Notes: generated by a model not told the origin, from the sequence alone. A stretch of 64,000 nt of DNA from Clostridia bacterium (GCA_026418275.1 JAOABQ010000114.1:1-64000); one strand, 5' to 3'; positions 41,401 through 50,666 are shown, counted from the stretch's first letter. Translations and numbers: made by a program.

Positions 41401-44400
41401 TGGAGAAGTAATTTTCCTCCGTCCAGCTTTGTTCACCCTGATCTGAAACTGCACCGACTGCTACCTTGTACTTATGCCCTTCCTCAAGCTTTGAAGCAGG
41501 GATAATAAAGCTTGTAGACAATTTGACATCTTCATCGGTAACAATTTGCATATTGGTGTTCAAATCCCTTACTGCAATGATGTATCTGGCAGCCCCCGGC
41601 ACATTCCCCCAGTTTATCTGAATATTGTTTTTATCCAAGGCAGCATAATTGCTGGGATGGGTAACTACAGGTGCCGTAAGCTGTGTATTTTTTATTTTAA
41701 TGTAGAAATCTTCACTCCAAATTACCATTCCCTCGAGAGCTTTTGTACCTATATTAACTTTATAGGTATGTCCTTTGGTCAATGCGGTTGAACTTATGGT
41801 ATAACCGGTTTCTCCCTTATTATCAAAATCCTTTGCCAGATATTCATTTTTATCCAAATCATAGATTTTAATGAGATACCCTAAAACCCCATCCACCTTT
41901 TTCCAAGTAAGAGGAATGTCCTTTTTCTCCAACACGTCACCGTTTCCAGGGGACATGATCTTTGTCTGCTTTTTATTGGAGTTAACGGTTATAAGGCAGT
42001 AGGTTTCATATTGATTTCCGTTTTTATCCTCCGACGCAACAAATAGAGTGTATTGGTGTCCTTCCACCAAAAGATCCGATGAAATAATAAATCTTGTACC
42101 TGTTGTCCTGACACCGGTTCCTCCGTCCACCCCATCCTCACCGATGATTTTTTTGTTATAGGTATTATCCCGCACAGCCACTTCATATGCCACGATACCC
42201 TGAACAGGGGCCCACTCAATTAAAATGTCCGATTTGGGATATTCCTTTTTATTAATGGGAGAAATCAAAACAGGTGCTCTGTTTGAACTTATCTCAAAGG
42301 TTATATAGGTTGGATACATATTTCCCTTGGTATCCTCAGACGCTACACACACTTTATACTGGTGGCCTTCTACAAGCTGGGCCGCCGGAAGGGTAAAAGT
42401 TGTGTTGGTTGTCTTGACTCCGGTGCCTCCTTCAGGACCATCCTGTCCCACAATCTTCCGGTTATCCGACGTATCCCGTACTGCCAGATCATACCTTGCA
42501 GCACCGGGAACCGGCTTCCACTTTATTTCCAGATCTCCCTTGGTGTAGGATTGGTTATTTACAGGATACTCGATAACAGGTGCGGTCAGAATTGTCTCAT
42601 TGATTGAAAAATGGACATAGGTTGAATTAGAAGAAACATTACCTGCCGAATCCACCCCGGATACACAAATTTTATAGGTATGTCCTTCAACCAATTGAGC
42701 TGCTGGAATGGTATAGCTGCATTCGGAGGTTTTAACACCTGTTCCGCCATCTAATCCATCCTGTCCGACAATTTTCTGGTTGTTGGTCATATCCCGTACC
42801 GCCACATCATACTTTGATGCGCCCGTCAGTCTTTCCCATGTGATGATAAGGTCAGCTTTCGGATAGGATTTTCCCTCGACAGGATATAGCACATTAGGCT
42901 TTGGCAAGATATCTGAAATTTTAAATTCCATATAGGTTGGATTCCTGGATAAATTCCCTTGCCCATCCACAGCAGCCAGAAAGACTTTATAGGTATGTCC
43001 GCTCTTTAAGAGTCCCGACGCAATAGTATAATTAAGCGCAGTCGTCTCAATACCGGTCCCCCCGTCTACACCATCCACCCCGACAATCTTTTGATTATCG
43101 GTAAGATCCCTGACCGCTACATTATATTTAGAAGCACCACTCACTGCGTTCCACCTTAAGGTCATATCCGTTTTGGTGTAAATCTCACCGTTTATAGGGT
43201 ATGTGATTATTGGAGGCACCAATTCAGCAGCAATGCTCATCTGGACATAGGTACCGTTTGTAGAAACACTTCCGTTTGCGTCAACAGCGGATATACATAT
43301 TTTGTAGGTATGCCCTTCGGTCAATATAGATGAGGACAGCTTAAAACTATTGGAATAGGTTTTAGCCCCCGTTCCCCCTTCGGGGCCATCCTGTCCTACA
43401 ATTTTTTGATTATTGGTCATATCTCGTACTGCCACATCATATTGGGAAGCCCCGGCAACCGGGTTCCAGGCAATGGTCATATCATTTTTCGGGTAGAGTC
43501 TTCCATCTTGGGGGTGTGTTATTACAGGCGCCGGAAGGGGAGGCGCTTTTGAAACCGTAACGGTTGCATAGGACATATTGTTGGATACCTTACCGTTTAC
43601 ATTGACTGCGGCTACACCGATTCTATACTGATGGCCTTCAGTCAAAAGGGCGGATGAAACCGTATAACTGGTACCAGTTGTCTTAACTCCGGTTCCTCCT
43701 TCAGCTCCATCCTGTCCCACAATCTTCACATTATTGCTTAAATCCCGGACCGCAACGTCGTACTGAGAAGCCCCCGAAACTGCATTCCAGCGGATTGTAA
43801 TATTTTCTTTCGGGCAAGACTGTCCGTCCACAGGGTATGTAAGCTGAGGTGCCGGGAGCTCGGGTTCCGCCATAATATTAAAGGTACGGTAAGTTCCGTT
43901 ATTGGATATGATCCCATTTGAGTCAACCGCCGCTACCCATATCTTATATTGATGCCCCTCAGTAAGTAAGGAAGATGAAATAGTATAACTTGTGCTGCCG
44001 GTCTTAATACCGATGCCGCCGTCATACCCATCCTGTCCGACAATTTTTTGGTTATTGGTAAGATCCCGGACTGCCACATCGTATTGAGATGCCCCCTGGA
44101 CACTGTACCAGCTGATGGTTATATTTTGCTTGGAAAGCACCTGCCCTTCCGAAGGTAAAATAACCGTAGGGGCAGGCAACTCTGTTTTTGTGATATAAAA
44201 GGAAAGATAGGTAGGCCATTGATTTCCCGATGCATCCTCCGAAGATACACAGACTTTGTATTGATGATTTTCAATTAGCTTCGATGCAGGAATGGTATAA
44301 TACGTACTGCTTGTCTTAACCCCAGTTCCGCCTTCTGCACCGTCCTGTCCTACGATTTTTACTCCTGAAGTCATGTCCCGTACCGCTACGTCATACCTTG

Positions 44401-44572
44401 CAGCCCCACTCACACTGTACCACCGGATGGTCATATCGCCTTTTGGATAACTTCCGCCATCCGAAGGATTGTACACTACTGGACTTGATAAGCTGCCGGC
44501 ACCGTAAACGGCAAAGGAAAATAGTAATGAAAGAATTAAGCAAAAGGAAATGGCTTTTTTGCAAAATGACAT
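38405..44572 (-). CDS. Giant secreted repeat protein with copper-amine-oxidase stalk domain
   Basis: A 2055-residue exported protein. Signal peptide at residues 1-25. Residues about 28-1125 hold 11 tandem Ig/Fn3-like repeats of about 95 residues; a typical unit has P..YPKxDxxIxW, GAxxYDVAVRD, KIVGQDG, GGTGVKT and EGHxYKIxVxAVD. The first eight are very alike; the last three diverge and lose the QDGxxGG loop. A copper amine oxidase N-terminal-like stalk domain follows (about 1140-1250, TLVPLRVIFESLGA, TLVPARFISESLGA). The remaining 800 residues are unrecognised beta-rich and then helical regions. No LPxTG or S-layer motif is seen. Probably a surface adhesin or scaffold. Its internal repeats also make this DNA prone to recombination. 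Confidence 0.82.
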   Translation of the reverse strand: MSFCKKAISFCLILSLLFSFAVYGAGSLSSPVVYNPSDGGSYPKGDMTIRWYSVSGAARYDVAVRDMTSGVKIVGQDGAEGGTGVKTSSTYYTIPASKLIENHQYKVCVSSEDASGNQWPTYLSFYITKTELPAPTVILPSEGQVLSKQNITISWYSVQGASQYDVAVRDLTNNQKIVGQDGYDGGIGIKTGSTSYTISSSLLTEGHQYKIWVAAVDSNGIISNNGTYRTFNIMAEPELPAPQLTYPVDGQSCPKENITIRWNAVSGASQYDVAVRDLSNNVKIVGQDGAEGGTGVKTTGTSYTVSSALLTEGHQYRIGVAAVNVNGKVSNNMSYATVTVSKAPPLPAPVITHPQDGRLYPKNDMTIAWNPVAGASQYDVAVRDMTNNQKIVGQDGPEGGTGAKTYSNSFKLSSSILTEGHTYKICISAVDANGSVSTNGTYVQMSIAAELVPPIITYPINGEIYTKTDMTLRWNAVSGASKYNVAVRDLTDNQKIVGVDGVDGGTGIETTALNYTIASGLLKSGHTYKVFLAAVDGQGNLSRNPTYMEFKISDILPKPNVLYPVEGKSYPKADLIITWERLTGASKYDVAVRDMTNNQKIVGQDGLDGGTGVKTSECSYTIPAAQLVEGHTYKICVSGVDSAGNVSSNSTYVHFSINETILTAPVIEYPVNNQSYTKGDLEIKWKPVPGAARYDLAVRDTSDNRKIVGQDGPEGGTGVKTTNTTFTLPAAQLVEGHQYKVCVASEDTKGNMYPTYITFEISSNRAPVLISPINKKEYPKSDILIEWAPVQGIVAYEVAVRDNTYNKKIIGEDGVDGGTGVRTTGTRFIISSDLLVEGHQYTLFVASEDKNGNQYETYCLITVNSNKKQTKIMSPGNGDVLEKKDIPLTWKKVDGVLGYLIKIYDLDKNEYLAKDFDNKGETGYTISSTALTKGHTYKVNIGTKALEGMVIWSEDFYIKIKNTQLTAPVVTHPSNYAALDKNNIQINWGNVPGAARYIIAVRDLNTNMQIVTDEDVKLSTSFIIPASKLEEGHKYKVAVGAVSDQGEQSWTEENYFSIKNAQKSLVPPVISQPKDGSVLKKENIMILWERVPGAVKYLVSVRDMNEDIQIVPNVDVGTETAYIIEASKLKEEHRYRYGIAAVDSQGNERWNFSNYFNTSKLTVKDNPSEISVTANGSKLNFDVPPTILNGRTLVPLRVIFESLGASVIWDSATKTITAKKDGKEIKLKIDSKIAYVNGVEVQLDVPAMIVNGRTLVPARFISESLGAKVDWNDQRKTVLIEEPDVLVLFPGQIECMKGVLNFEQEVSSVKVEIDRVGDFTYTGCIFEKSGLSLINFDMNQVTLKAAGEYLAVPGEFIARVTVVEKESGKGKEAARYKVRVVDPVVYKEVRYLPETDEVYVRADLHPLIGQRVQNEYPIVWVGVYNENRNAWDYREIDRENANFNNTMLHCGFNQYEKYIPAQYLYGNEKLKFTFFVDGYTDYDSIGRIKTEDRVITPLRKDDWNIRYNWETDELEAVVNPHYGARSKGELPLPYLAIYAGGIPEKVEEPLSVIPLYGGTVEEYKSKYFRSWTVDRDQVQTSNLHLQRGKSYKMGILIKGFEGQWSPGLLKEMRIGKPEITAWNIKYNPKDEKCTVWIGAENVTKDCAVKLMRVGSNKSSDIPLTRFYSYSPTSSGQKTFGLSELDLKMSNSYSFYIQIENRQSGERIVSNKIIERIFSLKEEVQNTSRGEVKNPPALNQEPAFQPTREMIKYFTDLGFSKDDFINIQKLMDQPNPDNEAKKKIQMAKLSYFYLKSMLESMKEYADFAGDSFCNLLKSLFESQIKIRKLKKYTKNEEVLRILEKMDKSMDGLIDLCSKRIQNSLVKGSFRLEWFYILDTAMKELRKDMEEVPVSLITDSIGNKIKNKHYLTIPILKLTLWDEVENQLKVVDYYISQKYTGDHEKAKQDLLNLRLDFYDKNMTDYNTVLGTQLFADSFDQTSKILGYINDLAMAITAVAPSAAPATLTLESITLPAEKLFDSTSKVLNSLIIGQVVEIFYDSLNFFRWIPRKAFCKP

Positions 44573-44649
44573 ATGGATACCCCCTCATAATTGTTCTCTC
44601 TCTAGTTAACACCAAAATATTACCATAAATATTCTTTATTCTCAACAGG

Positions 44650-45180
44650 GAGTGTCCTATATTTTCCTTGGATAAGGTGTTCTCAATCGAGTAGGAGGGA
44701 AAATTTTCCCGGCCTCACACCACTGTACGTACCGTTCGGTATACAACGTTCAAATAGGAATTAATGTACTTCAAAATACCATTCTGTTATTGTTGGAAAT
44801 CCTTGTTTCCCTAGTCTTTCATTGGCTAAGGCTATAGAAAGGATGGGGCTTCTGTATCCTTTCGGTTACACTCATCACTTTGCTTCTTTCTGTGATTTCC
44901 TTCAAATTTTTGTTTGAATTTCTTTACAGGCTTGGGCATGTACTCTTACTCCGGTTCCCACCATTTTTGCGGTCGAAGGAGACCCAAGAAACTTTAATTT
45001 CCATGGTCTGTCCACAGCACTTTTATCTTTGTTGACTTTGAGTTTCAATTTTCCCTCAATAAATCTCGTAATACTGGTACTATGACCTCTGCTGACTTCT
45101 CATTATAAATCTTGTTTCAACCGTGATTCAAAATCCATTCCTCACGTCCATGAGCTATCCGCGGGTAAGCTCGCGCACGC
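44650..45180 (-). pseudogene. Degenerate group II intron with LtrA reverse-transcriptase fragments
   Basis: Minus-strand translation gives FIEGKLKLKVNKDKSAVDRP followed by WKLKFLG, the conserved thumb-adjacent region of LtrA-type reverse transcriptase, and farther on LGKQGFPTITEWYFEVH, a maturase C-terminus. Beyond it GTATACCGAACGGTACGTAC resembles intron domain V/VI pairing. Frames are broken and most of the intron is missing. It fills the gap between the giant protein gene and the reductase gene. Confidence 0.8.
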
Positions 45181-45214
45181 AAAAAAGCCGCATTTCCCAA
45201 AACAAATGCAGCTT
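45181..45214 (-). terminator. Terminator of the reductase gene
   Basis: AAGCTGCATTT (45214-45204) pairs with AAATGCGGCTT (45195-45185), one mismatch, followed by six T on the minus strand. Confidence 0.8.
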
Positions 45215-45249
45215 ATTGTAAAAAGGTTCTCAATTTATTTTTTCATTTT

Positions 45250-46071
45250 TTACAACACCTTGCTCTCTGTAACATTTTTATGTTGATAGGCTTCCAATTC
45301 CCTCTTGCTTTTATCCGCCATATGCTGCGCAAAACGGTCCATAAGCCATCCCACCAAAGATTTAAAAGGCCCAAGTCTTACATCGTAATAATACTTTGAT
45401 GTAAACCATCCTTTGGATTCATAATATTGCCTGTCTACAGAAGTTTTATCCATATTTTTCATTCCGGTCCTTGCCAACCTGAAGATGGCTACCTCTTTTA
45501 AAGACGGCACAGTTACCTTCTTTTCTTTTAATGCCTTGGCAAACCGCCCGGCTGCCTTTTCCAATGCAGCTTCTATCTTTTTCTGCACTTGAGGCAGTCT
45601 AAATCCCGGAACAACTGTGACGCTCACGCCTTTACTTATACTAAATCCCCAAAAACGCATGGCTTCATTAAGATATTTTAGTATATTTCCCCCACCATAA
45701 ACGCCTTGTGTAACCAATCCCATAAATATTTTGCCCTGCATGCTGGGCCTGTGAAAAATATACGCAAGACGGTCCAAAAGGTTTTTAGTCAAAGCAGGAA
45801 CTTGAAGAGAGTAATTGGGAACTGCTATGATTAGCCCGTCCGCCTGCTTCATTTTGTCAACAATTATATCTCTATCATCCTTCATCGGACATTTATTTTC
45901 CCCCTTGTTAAGGCATGCAAAGCAGCCGATACAGGGTTTAATATTAAGGTCTTTCAAGATAAGCCAATCAACTTCAAAGCCGCCTATTTTTTTGAGCTTT
46001 TCGTCCACAAACTGTGCAGCTTTATGTGTTTCACCCTTTCTTGGACTTCCTGATATAATAAGAATTTTCAT
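45250..46071 (-). CDS. Flavodoxin-like NAD(P)H-dependent FMN reductase
   Basis: A 273-residue flavoprotein. The phosphate-binding loop is ILIISGSPRKGETHKAA and the second flavin motif AVPNYSLQVPALTKNLLDRL. A Cys cluster CIGCFACLNKGENKCP is like that of iron-sulfur flavoproteins (Isf), so a [4Fe-4S] cluster is possible. ATG 46071 has GGGGGAGC upstream; the in-frame start at 46104 would place that site inside the coding region. Likely electron carrier or quinone reductase. Confidence 0.85.
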   Translation of the reverse strand: MKILIISGSPRKGETHKAAQFVDEKLKKIGGFEVDWLILKDLNIKPCIGCFACLNKGENKCPMKDDRDIIVDKMKQADGLIIAVPNYSLQVPALTKNLLDRLAYIFHRPSMQGKIFMGLVTQGVYGGGNILKYLNEAMRFWGFSISKGVSVTVVPGFRLPQVQKKIEAALEKAAGRFAKALKEKKVTVPSLKEVAIFRLARTGMKNMDKTSVDRQYYESKGWFTSKYYYDVRLGPFKSLVGWLMDRFAQHMADKSKRELEAYQHKNVTESKVL

Positions 46072-46158
46072 AACTGCTCCCCCTTTTTTGATCTGCACTA
46101 TCATTTAAAGTACGCTCATTTCATTTACACTTCCATACATTATCTTTAAAGCTTCCTT

Positions 46159-46617
46159 TTAAAGGAATTTGAACAATACCTTTTGTCTGTATTCGCTATA
46201 AGCACTCCCAAATCTCTCTTCCAGATACTTTTCCTCTTCCTTTACAAACATTTTTACCGTAATAACCGCTGCAATCAATGTGGTCATTACAATCCATGAA
46301 TTAAATAGCAGCATGATACCGGGAAGTGTAATGAGAAGCTGCATTGTATACATAGGATTTAAAAAAACCGCATATAGCCCTCTTGTGGCAAGCTTATCAT
46401 TTTTATACGCCTTCAGCATTTGAAAAGCAGCAAGCAAATTGATAATAAATCCCACCACCCCCATCATCACTCCAACCTTAACCAACACCGGATACGCATT
46501 TTCGGTTATTTTGAATTGAGTTAAAAATAACCTGTCAACGATGAATACAATGATTAAATATAAGCCAATTACCCCTGCCGCTTTATGTCCAATACCCAAT
46601 ATCGTCATTCTTTTCAT
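46159..46617 (-). CDS. Isoprenylcysteine carboxyl methyltransferase-like membrane protein
   Basis: A 152-residue protein with four membrane helices and the ICMT/PEMT C-terminal signature (GLYAVFLNPMYTMQL, then KEEEKYLEERFGSAYSEYRQ). These enzymes methylate lipids or prenylated substrates with S-adenosylmethionine. The bacterial substrate is unknown. It is upstream of the reductase gene on the same strand, about 90 bases apart. Confidence 0.8.
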   Translation of the reverse strand: MKRMTILGIGHKAAGVIGLYLIIVFIVDRLFLTQFKITENAYPVLVKVGVMMGVVGFIINLLAAFQMLKAYKNDKLATRGLYAVFLNPMYTMQLLITLPGIMLLFNSWIVMTTLIAAVITVKMFVKEEEKYLEERFGSAYSEYRQKVLFKFL

Positions 46618-46792
46618 TTTACCGCACCCCTTAAAATTTAGTTTCGTATTTTAAATCTTTTTGAATTAAAAGCTCTGTCTTATAGTTTTATTATATTTGG
46701 TTATGCATGAATCAGCCATCGAACTCCATGAAAAAACCTTACACTTTTGTAAGGTTAAAAATATCTTTTTAAAGAGTTTAATTCCTACCATG

Positions 46793-46820
46793 GAAAAGGG
46801 CCTTTTAAAGGCCCCTTTTC
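46793..46820. terminator. Terminator overlapping the M6 protease stop
   Basis: GAAAAGGGCCTTT (46793-46805) pairs with AAAGGCCCCTTTTC (46807-46820) with one bulge. It abuts the stop codon of the protease gene on the minus strand. Confidence 0.65.
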
Positions 46821-49077
46821 AGTTTACAGTAACGGTTATTACATTGCTATCGGACTTTCCATATGCATTTATCAGTTCGCACTTATATTGATATGAGCCC
46901 TTCGCTTTACTACTAAATGCCTTACTGGCTGACTGAGCGTTTGGAGACCGGTCGGTCATGCTCTCTGTGTGCACCAAAATCCCGTTCTCGTACAGCTTCC
47001 ATGAAGTTCCGTTGTTCCCCCACCACATATCCATACGAATGGTGTAATTTCCATCATTATCCCAATTATCATGGCCCAAGCTAGGCGTACTGGGTATTCC
47101 TTGTGCTGCCGATGTGGGCGTTGGAGTAACTGTGTTCCCTAGTGTTGGTGTTGGTGTCGGAGTTGGGGTTTGTGTTGGAGTTTGTGTTGGAGTTTGTGTC
47201 GGGGTTTGTGTTGGGGTTTGTGTTGGTGTCGGTGTTGGCGTCAAGTTTGGTGTAGGTTCCGCCCTGCTTTCCAACTTCCAGAGGATATTCTCGGTATACT
47301 CCGGTGTCCAAGCCGAATTGGATGTATGGGCATAAATACAGCGATAAATCTTCCCATTATACACTACAATTGCACCTACCGGATAATAAACACCGTTGCC
47401 CGACCACTCCTGGTACTGCGGGGTTGGAGTCGAGGTTGGGCTTGGTGTCGGAGTATCCTGTGCTGTGGAAGTAGGCGTTGGTGTTATAGGATCCAATCCG
47501 CCAAATCCGATATTCACAGCCATATCCCTGGATGATTCACTGATCACCTGGACATAGATACCTGAATGGGTCCCGTCGTATAATTTGCTTCCCGGAATGG
47601 TAAGCGGACTGAACATGATGTTTCCCCTCTGGTAGTAATAGTGATCTTGAGGCTCACTGGTGTTTGCCGTATCCAGCTGACTGTAGCCAAGCACCCCTTC
47701 ATTGGCTTCCTCAAGGTCGACCCATTTGTGTGTTTCATCTGTATTGGAATATTGGTTGTCATCAATATGCCAGACAGCAATTCCACCCTTTACAACACCG
47801 CCGGAACCTAATGCTTGATCAAATCCATCAAACTGCCTGTTTTCAAGCAGAAAATACTCATTATTTTTTCCGGTTGCCAGCTTGATTACGTTATAATTTC
47901 CTGTGGAAAATGCCCTAACATTCCGGACCGTATTCGTACTTACCACATCAGGAACTACAAATCCAAGGCTGATTTTGCTCCACGCATCCGGATGAATGGG
48001 TGAGGATCCGGAGAAGCTTCCCGGGAGTGCTCCCCAGCTTCCATAGGACATAAGACTGTGAATTCCTGTTCCTAAAGAACTTCCGTCATAATCATATAAA
48101 TCGGGAAGTCCTAAATCGTGTCCCAACTCATGTGCCAGTATGCCAATGGTCGCCATATGGTCTCCCTGCACCTCGCCTTGCTGGGTATACCCGTCAATTG
48201 ACTTACCGTCAAGGTTTACATATGCACCCCACCGGTGTCCCCAAACGCTTGGCGAATCAGAACTGTATGACGCTTCATATCCGGCTGTAACAGTAACAAT
48301 ATGGAGTTCTGTAGGGCTAACATAGCCGTCATTGTTGGTATCAAATGCAGCATAGTTGATATAGGGGTCGGCTGCAGTAAGCGCATCTGTAACAATTTTC
48401 TGGTTTTGAGAACCGGTATTGCTTGCGGTATTGGGGTGAGGGTAATTCAACTTGACTTTGACAACACCGTCATTGGGTGTTCCCAGGCTTTCCTCGGCAG
48501 GGATGAAATCAAATTTTCCTCCAGAGGCTTCCCTGTAAAAGGCTCTTACACTATCTGCACCCGTTCCGAAAATGCGGTTATGCCAATCCAAATCCGGATA
48601 TCTGATACCAATATCACTAAACTCTACAAGGTATACCATGATCTTTTGACTGACGATTCCGGAAGGTGCAGCCTGAATAGAAGCAACAACAGCTTGGGCT
48701 GACTTGGAGCCGGCTGTCGTGTTTTTAGGCGGCTTGAATTGAGATTTCATTTTATAAAGATCACTGTCTTTTAATGTGTCACTAGGTTTATCAATGGCAT
48801 TGCCTACTTTTTGCCTTGGGTTTAGTTTTCCGTTATCCCAGCGGGCATAGTACCAGTGCCCATCCTGTCCTTTCACAATAACATCTCCATCTGCGGTGGA
48901 AACCCAGTTAAACCATTCATCTCCGCGGAAATAGGTTTTTATCCTTTCACCAGTGGGCTGACTTATCTCCTGTAATTGATTCCTGGCTGGAATTGCATTG
49001 GAATAAATATATGAAAACCCAACGGTAATAATACAAATGAATAATGTAATAAATAGTTTTTTATAGTTTGTGTTCAT
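46819..49077 (-). CDS. Secreted M6-family metalloprotease with chitin-binding module
   Basis: A 752-residue exported zinc protease. Signal peptide or anchor at residues 1-24. An immune-inhibitor-A-like M6 catalytic domain (about 110-480) has the zinc motif AHELGHDLGLPD. Two Pro/Thr-rich linkers flank a CBM5/12-type chitin-binding module (SGNGVYYPVGAIVVYNGKIY, then WTPEYTENILWK). The C-terminal 90 residues form an Ig-like domain resembling those of chitinases. ATG 49077 has AAAGGAG upstream; the longer frame from 49122 is rejected. Probably degrades protein on chitin-rich substrates. Confidence 0.9.
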   Translation of the reverse strand: MNTNYKKLFITLFICIITVGFSYIYSNAIPARNQLQEISQPTGERIKTYFRGDEWFNWVSTADGDVIVKGQDGHWYYARWDNGKLNPRQKVGNAIDKPSDTLKDSDLYKMKSQFKPPKNTTAGSKSAQAVVASIQAAPSGIVSQKIMVYLVEFSDIGIRYPDLDWHNRIFGTGADSVRAFYREASGGKFDFIPAEESLGTPNDGVVKVKLNYPHPNTASNTGSQNQKIVTDALTAADPYINYAAFDTNNDGYVSPTELHIVTVTAGYEASYSSDSPSVWGHRWGAYVNLDGKSIDGYTQQGEVQGDHMATIGILAHELGHDLGLPDLYDYDGSSLGTGIHSLMSYGSWGALPGSFSGSSPIHPDAWSKISLGFVVPDVVSTNTVRNVRAFSTGNYNVIKLATGKNNEYFLLENRQFDGFDQALGSGGVVKGGIAVWHIDDNQYSNTDETHKWVDLEEANEGVLGYSQLDTANTSEPQDHYYYQRGNIMFSPLTIPGSKLYDGTHSGIYVQVISESSRDMAVNIGFGGLDPITPTPTSTAQDTPTPSPTSTPTPQYQEWSGNGVYYPVGAIVVYNGKIYRCIYAHTSNSAWTPEYTENILWKLESRAEPTPNLTPTPTPTQTPTQTPTQTPTQTPTQTPTPTPTPTLGNTVTPTPTSAAQGIPSTPSLGHDNWDNDGNYTIRMDMWWGNNGTSWKLYENGILVHTESMTDRSPNAQSASKAFSSKAKGSYQYKCELINAYGKSDSNVITVTVN
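47140..47246 (-). repeat. Minisatellite encoding the Thr-Pro linker
   Basis: Five or more tandem 12-bp units (TTTGTGTTGGAG on the plus strand) that encode TPTQ repeats in the M6 protease linker. A site of likely slippage. Confidence 0.85.
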
Positions 49078-49122
49078 TGATAACACTCCTTTCTGATAAA
49101 GAATTAATACCCTTGTACACAT

Positions 49123-49430
49123 CCCACAAACAATATATTCAATTTTTTACATTATTTATTAGACCTTATTGGAAGATCAATCATTTTTAAATTGCTATCT
49201 GTAAAACACTTTCACCTTCATAAATGTGTTTTATTTAACATAAATATTTGAAATTTTAAGATTCTATAAGATTCACAGAGATATTGTGAGATAATTAACG
49301 ATCTTTGTTAAAAAATAAATATATTTGTTAAAAAATTGACTTTTATTGTGTTTTTCAAGCTGACGTTTTATAATTGTGATAGTAGGCTTTATTATTTTTC
49401 TTCTGTACAAACAATAAGGAGGGTACACTC
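49123..49430 (+). promoter_or_regulatory. AT-rich gap holding promoter of the 49431 gene
   Basis: TTGTGT (49346-49351), 17-bp spacer, TATAAT (49369-49374) is a good plus-strand promoter. TTTGTTAAAAAAT occurs twice just upstream (about 49307 and 49325), possibly regulator sites. Nothing else is seen. Confidence 0.55.
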
Positions 49431-49631
49431 ATGCAATTAGATACTTCCAACTGTCTAACCTATGTTTTGGCAAATGGTTATGAAAAAACAATCACCTTAG
49501 ATAAGGAAAAATTATTTGAATTCCTGAAATGGTTTCATGATGGAAACAGCAATAACACTTATGAGCTCAAAGAGGGAATCAATGAACAAACTACTTTATA
49601 TAAAAACACCATTTTGTCTGTAAGATACTAA
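49431..49631 (+). CDS. Hypothetical 66-residue protein
   Basis: ATG 49431 follows a perfect AAGGAGGG site; a promoter and a terminator frame it as a monocistronic unit. The product is charged, soluble and mixed alpha/beta (MQLDTSNCLTYVLANGYEKT, KLFEFLKWFHDGN). No family recognised. Confidence 0.75.
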   Translation: MQLDTSNCLTYVLANGYEKTITLDKEKLFEFLKWFHDGNSNNTYELKEGINEQTTLYKNTILSVRY

Positions 49632-49640
49632 ATATAAATA

Positions 49641-49672
49641 AAAAAAGTCAGATCCAAAAATCTGACTTTTTT
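49641..49672. terminator. Intrinsic terminator
   Basis: AAAAAAGTCAGAT (49641-49653) pairs with ATCTGACTTTTTT (49660-49672). Serves the 66-residue gene and perhaps the convergent MYG1-like gene. Confidence 0.9.
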
Positions 49673-49688
49673 TATTGAATGAAACAAT

Positions 49689-50666
49689 TTACCATCGAAT
49701 CAATAACCGCCTTCTTAAAAAGAACCTTTTCAGTGACTTAAAGAAGCCGCGCCGTACAACTTCCTCCGGTTCAGCTATCGCAATATCAGCCATTTTCAAT
49801 ATACTTTCCAACGATTTGGCCCCTGCAATAAACCTTGATGAGTGACAAAAAACTGCGTCCTGAATTCCAAGAATTTCTCCCAGTTCCTCTTCCCTTTTTC
49901 CGGCCCAGGATTTCGGAAGTTTTTTCCGGTCTCTCCGGCCATTCTCTCTTACAGTTTGTATGAGGTATTCATCACCTCTTGGATATATAACAAATAATAC
50001 TTCTCTTGCTTTATCGATCTCCCCCAGTGTGCGCGCCCATGGATATGATGCATCCAGCATAAGCACTTGCGGCCTCGTACGCTTTTCATAGGCTTCCAAT
50101 ACATACCTTTTAGCCTTGACAGCGGAAATCTGCTGATCAATGGTATTTTCCAGCGCTGCTGATGCAAATCGGACAGCCTCATTAAAAGCAATATCCTCTG
50201 ATAACCCGCTATCCCAAGGGGGATTGAATCCTGCGATGATTGAAGAAATGTTCATAATGGGGATGATGGTTTCACACGTTCTAAGGCCGTTATCCGCTGC
50301 ATCAATTCCTTCAATCAATATGCCGTCAATATATTGAAAAACATCTTCCACTTCCACCAGCGTTAAAGATGGCTCTCTCCGCCTTACAACCTCTTGTCCA
50401 AAGTTTCTCCAAATGAGCCCGCAGGCTGCATAGGGTGTTCCACGGTCTGTACCCCGTTCACGATACTCCTTATCCATCTGATGGTGGTCAAACTCCCCGC
50501 CGCCTACATCATATACAATATCTAACCCGTTTAAAACCTCCGGATCTCTTGTTCTAACAATTTCTAATTCGAATATCTCTTTAAGGATTGCTGTCGCCAT
50601 TACCTCATCGGCATGAAACCTCCCGCTGTGTGTGCCAACTCGTTTTAACTGCTTTTCGATTTCGAT
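49689..50666 (-). CDS. MYG1-family (UPF0160) protein with apparently non-AUG start
   Basis: A MYG1-type DHH-like metal-dependent exonuclease or hydrolase. The frame after ATG 50600 has DVGGGEFDHHQ (DHH-like) and further family blocks. The family's N-terminal metal motif reads VGTHSGRFHADEVMATAIL and lies just upstream of that ATG, in frame (codons 50639-50601). No ATG, GTG or TTG exists between it and the in-frame stop. GGCGGTGAT, close to a consensus ribosome site, stands 3-9 nt before ATC codons at 50666 and 50660. I therefore extend the gene to 50666 and propose ATC initiation, or a mutated start. Alternatives: inactive short form from 50600, or a sequencing error. Confidence 0.75.
   Translation of the reverse strand: MEIEKQLKRVGTHSGRFHADEVMATAILKEIFELEIVRTRDPEVLNGLDIVYDVGGGEFDHHQMDKEYRERGTDRGTPYAACGLIWRNFGQEVVRRREPSLTLVEVEDVFQYIDGILIEGIDAADNGLRTCETIIPIMNISSIIAGFNPPWDSGLSEDIAFNEAVRFASAALENTIDQQISAVKAKRYVLEAYEKRTRPQVLMLDASYPWARTLGEIDKAREVLFVIYPRGDEYLIQTVRENGRRDRKKLPKSWAGKREEELGEILGIQDAVFCHSSRFIAGAKSLESILKMADIAIAEPEEVVRRGFFKSLKRFFLRRRLLIRW

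Noticed and set aside
38405..44572. DNA direct repeats as a mobile element or CRISPR
   Set aside because: The repeats keep one reading frame over about 95 codons each and are protein-domain duplications.
47140..47246. CRISPR-like array
   Set aside because: The regular 12-bp units encode a Thr-Pro-Thr-Gln linker in the protease reading frame and have no spacers.
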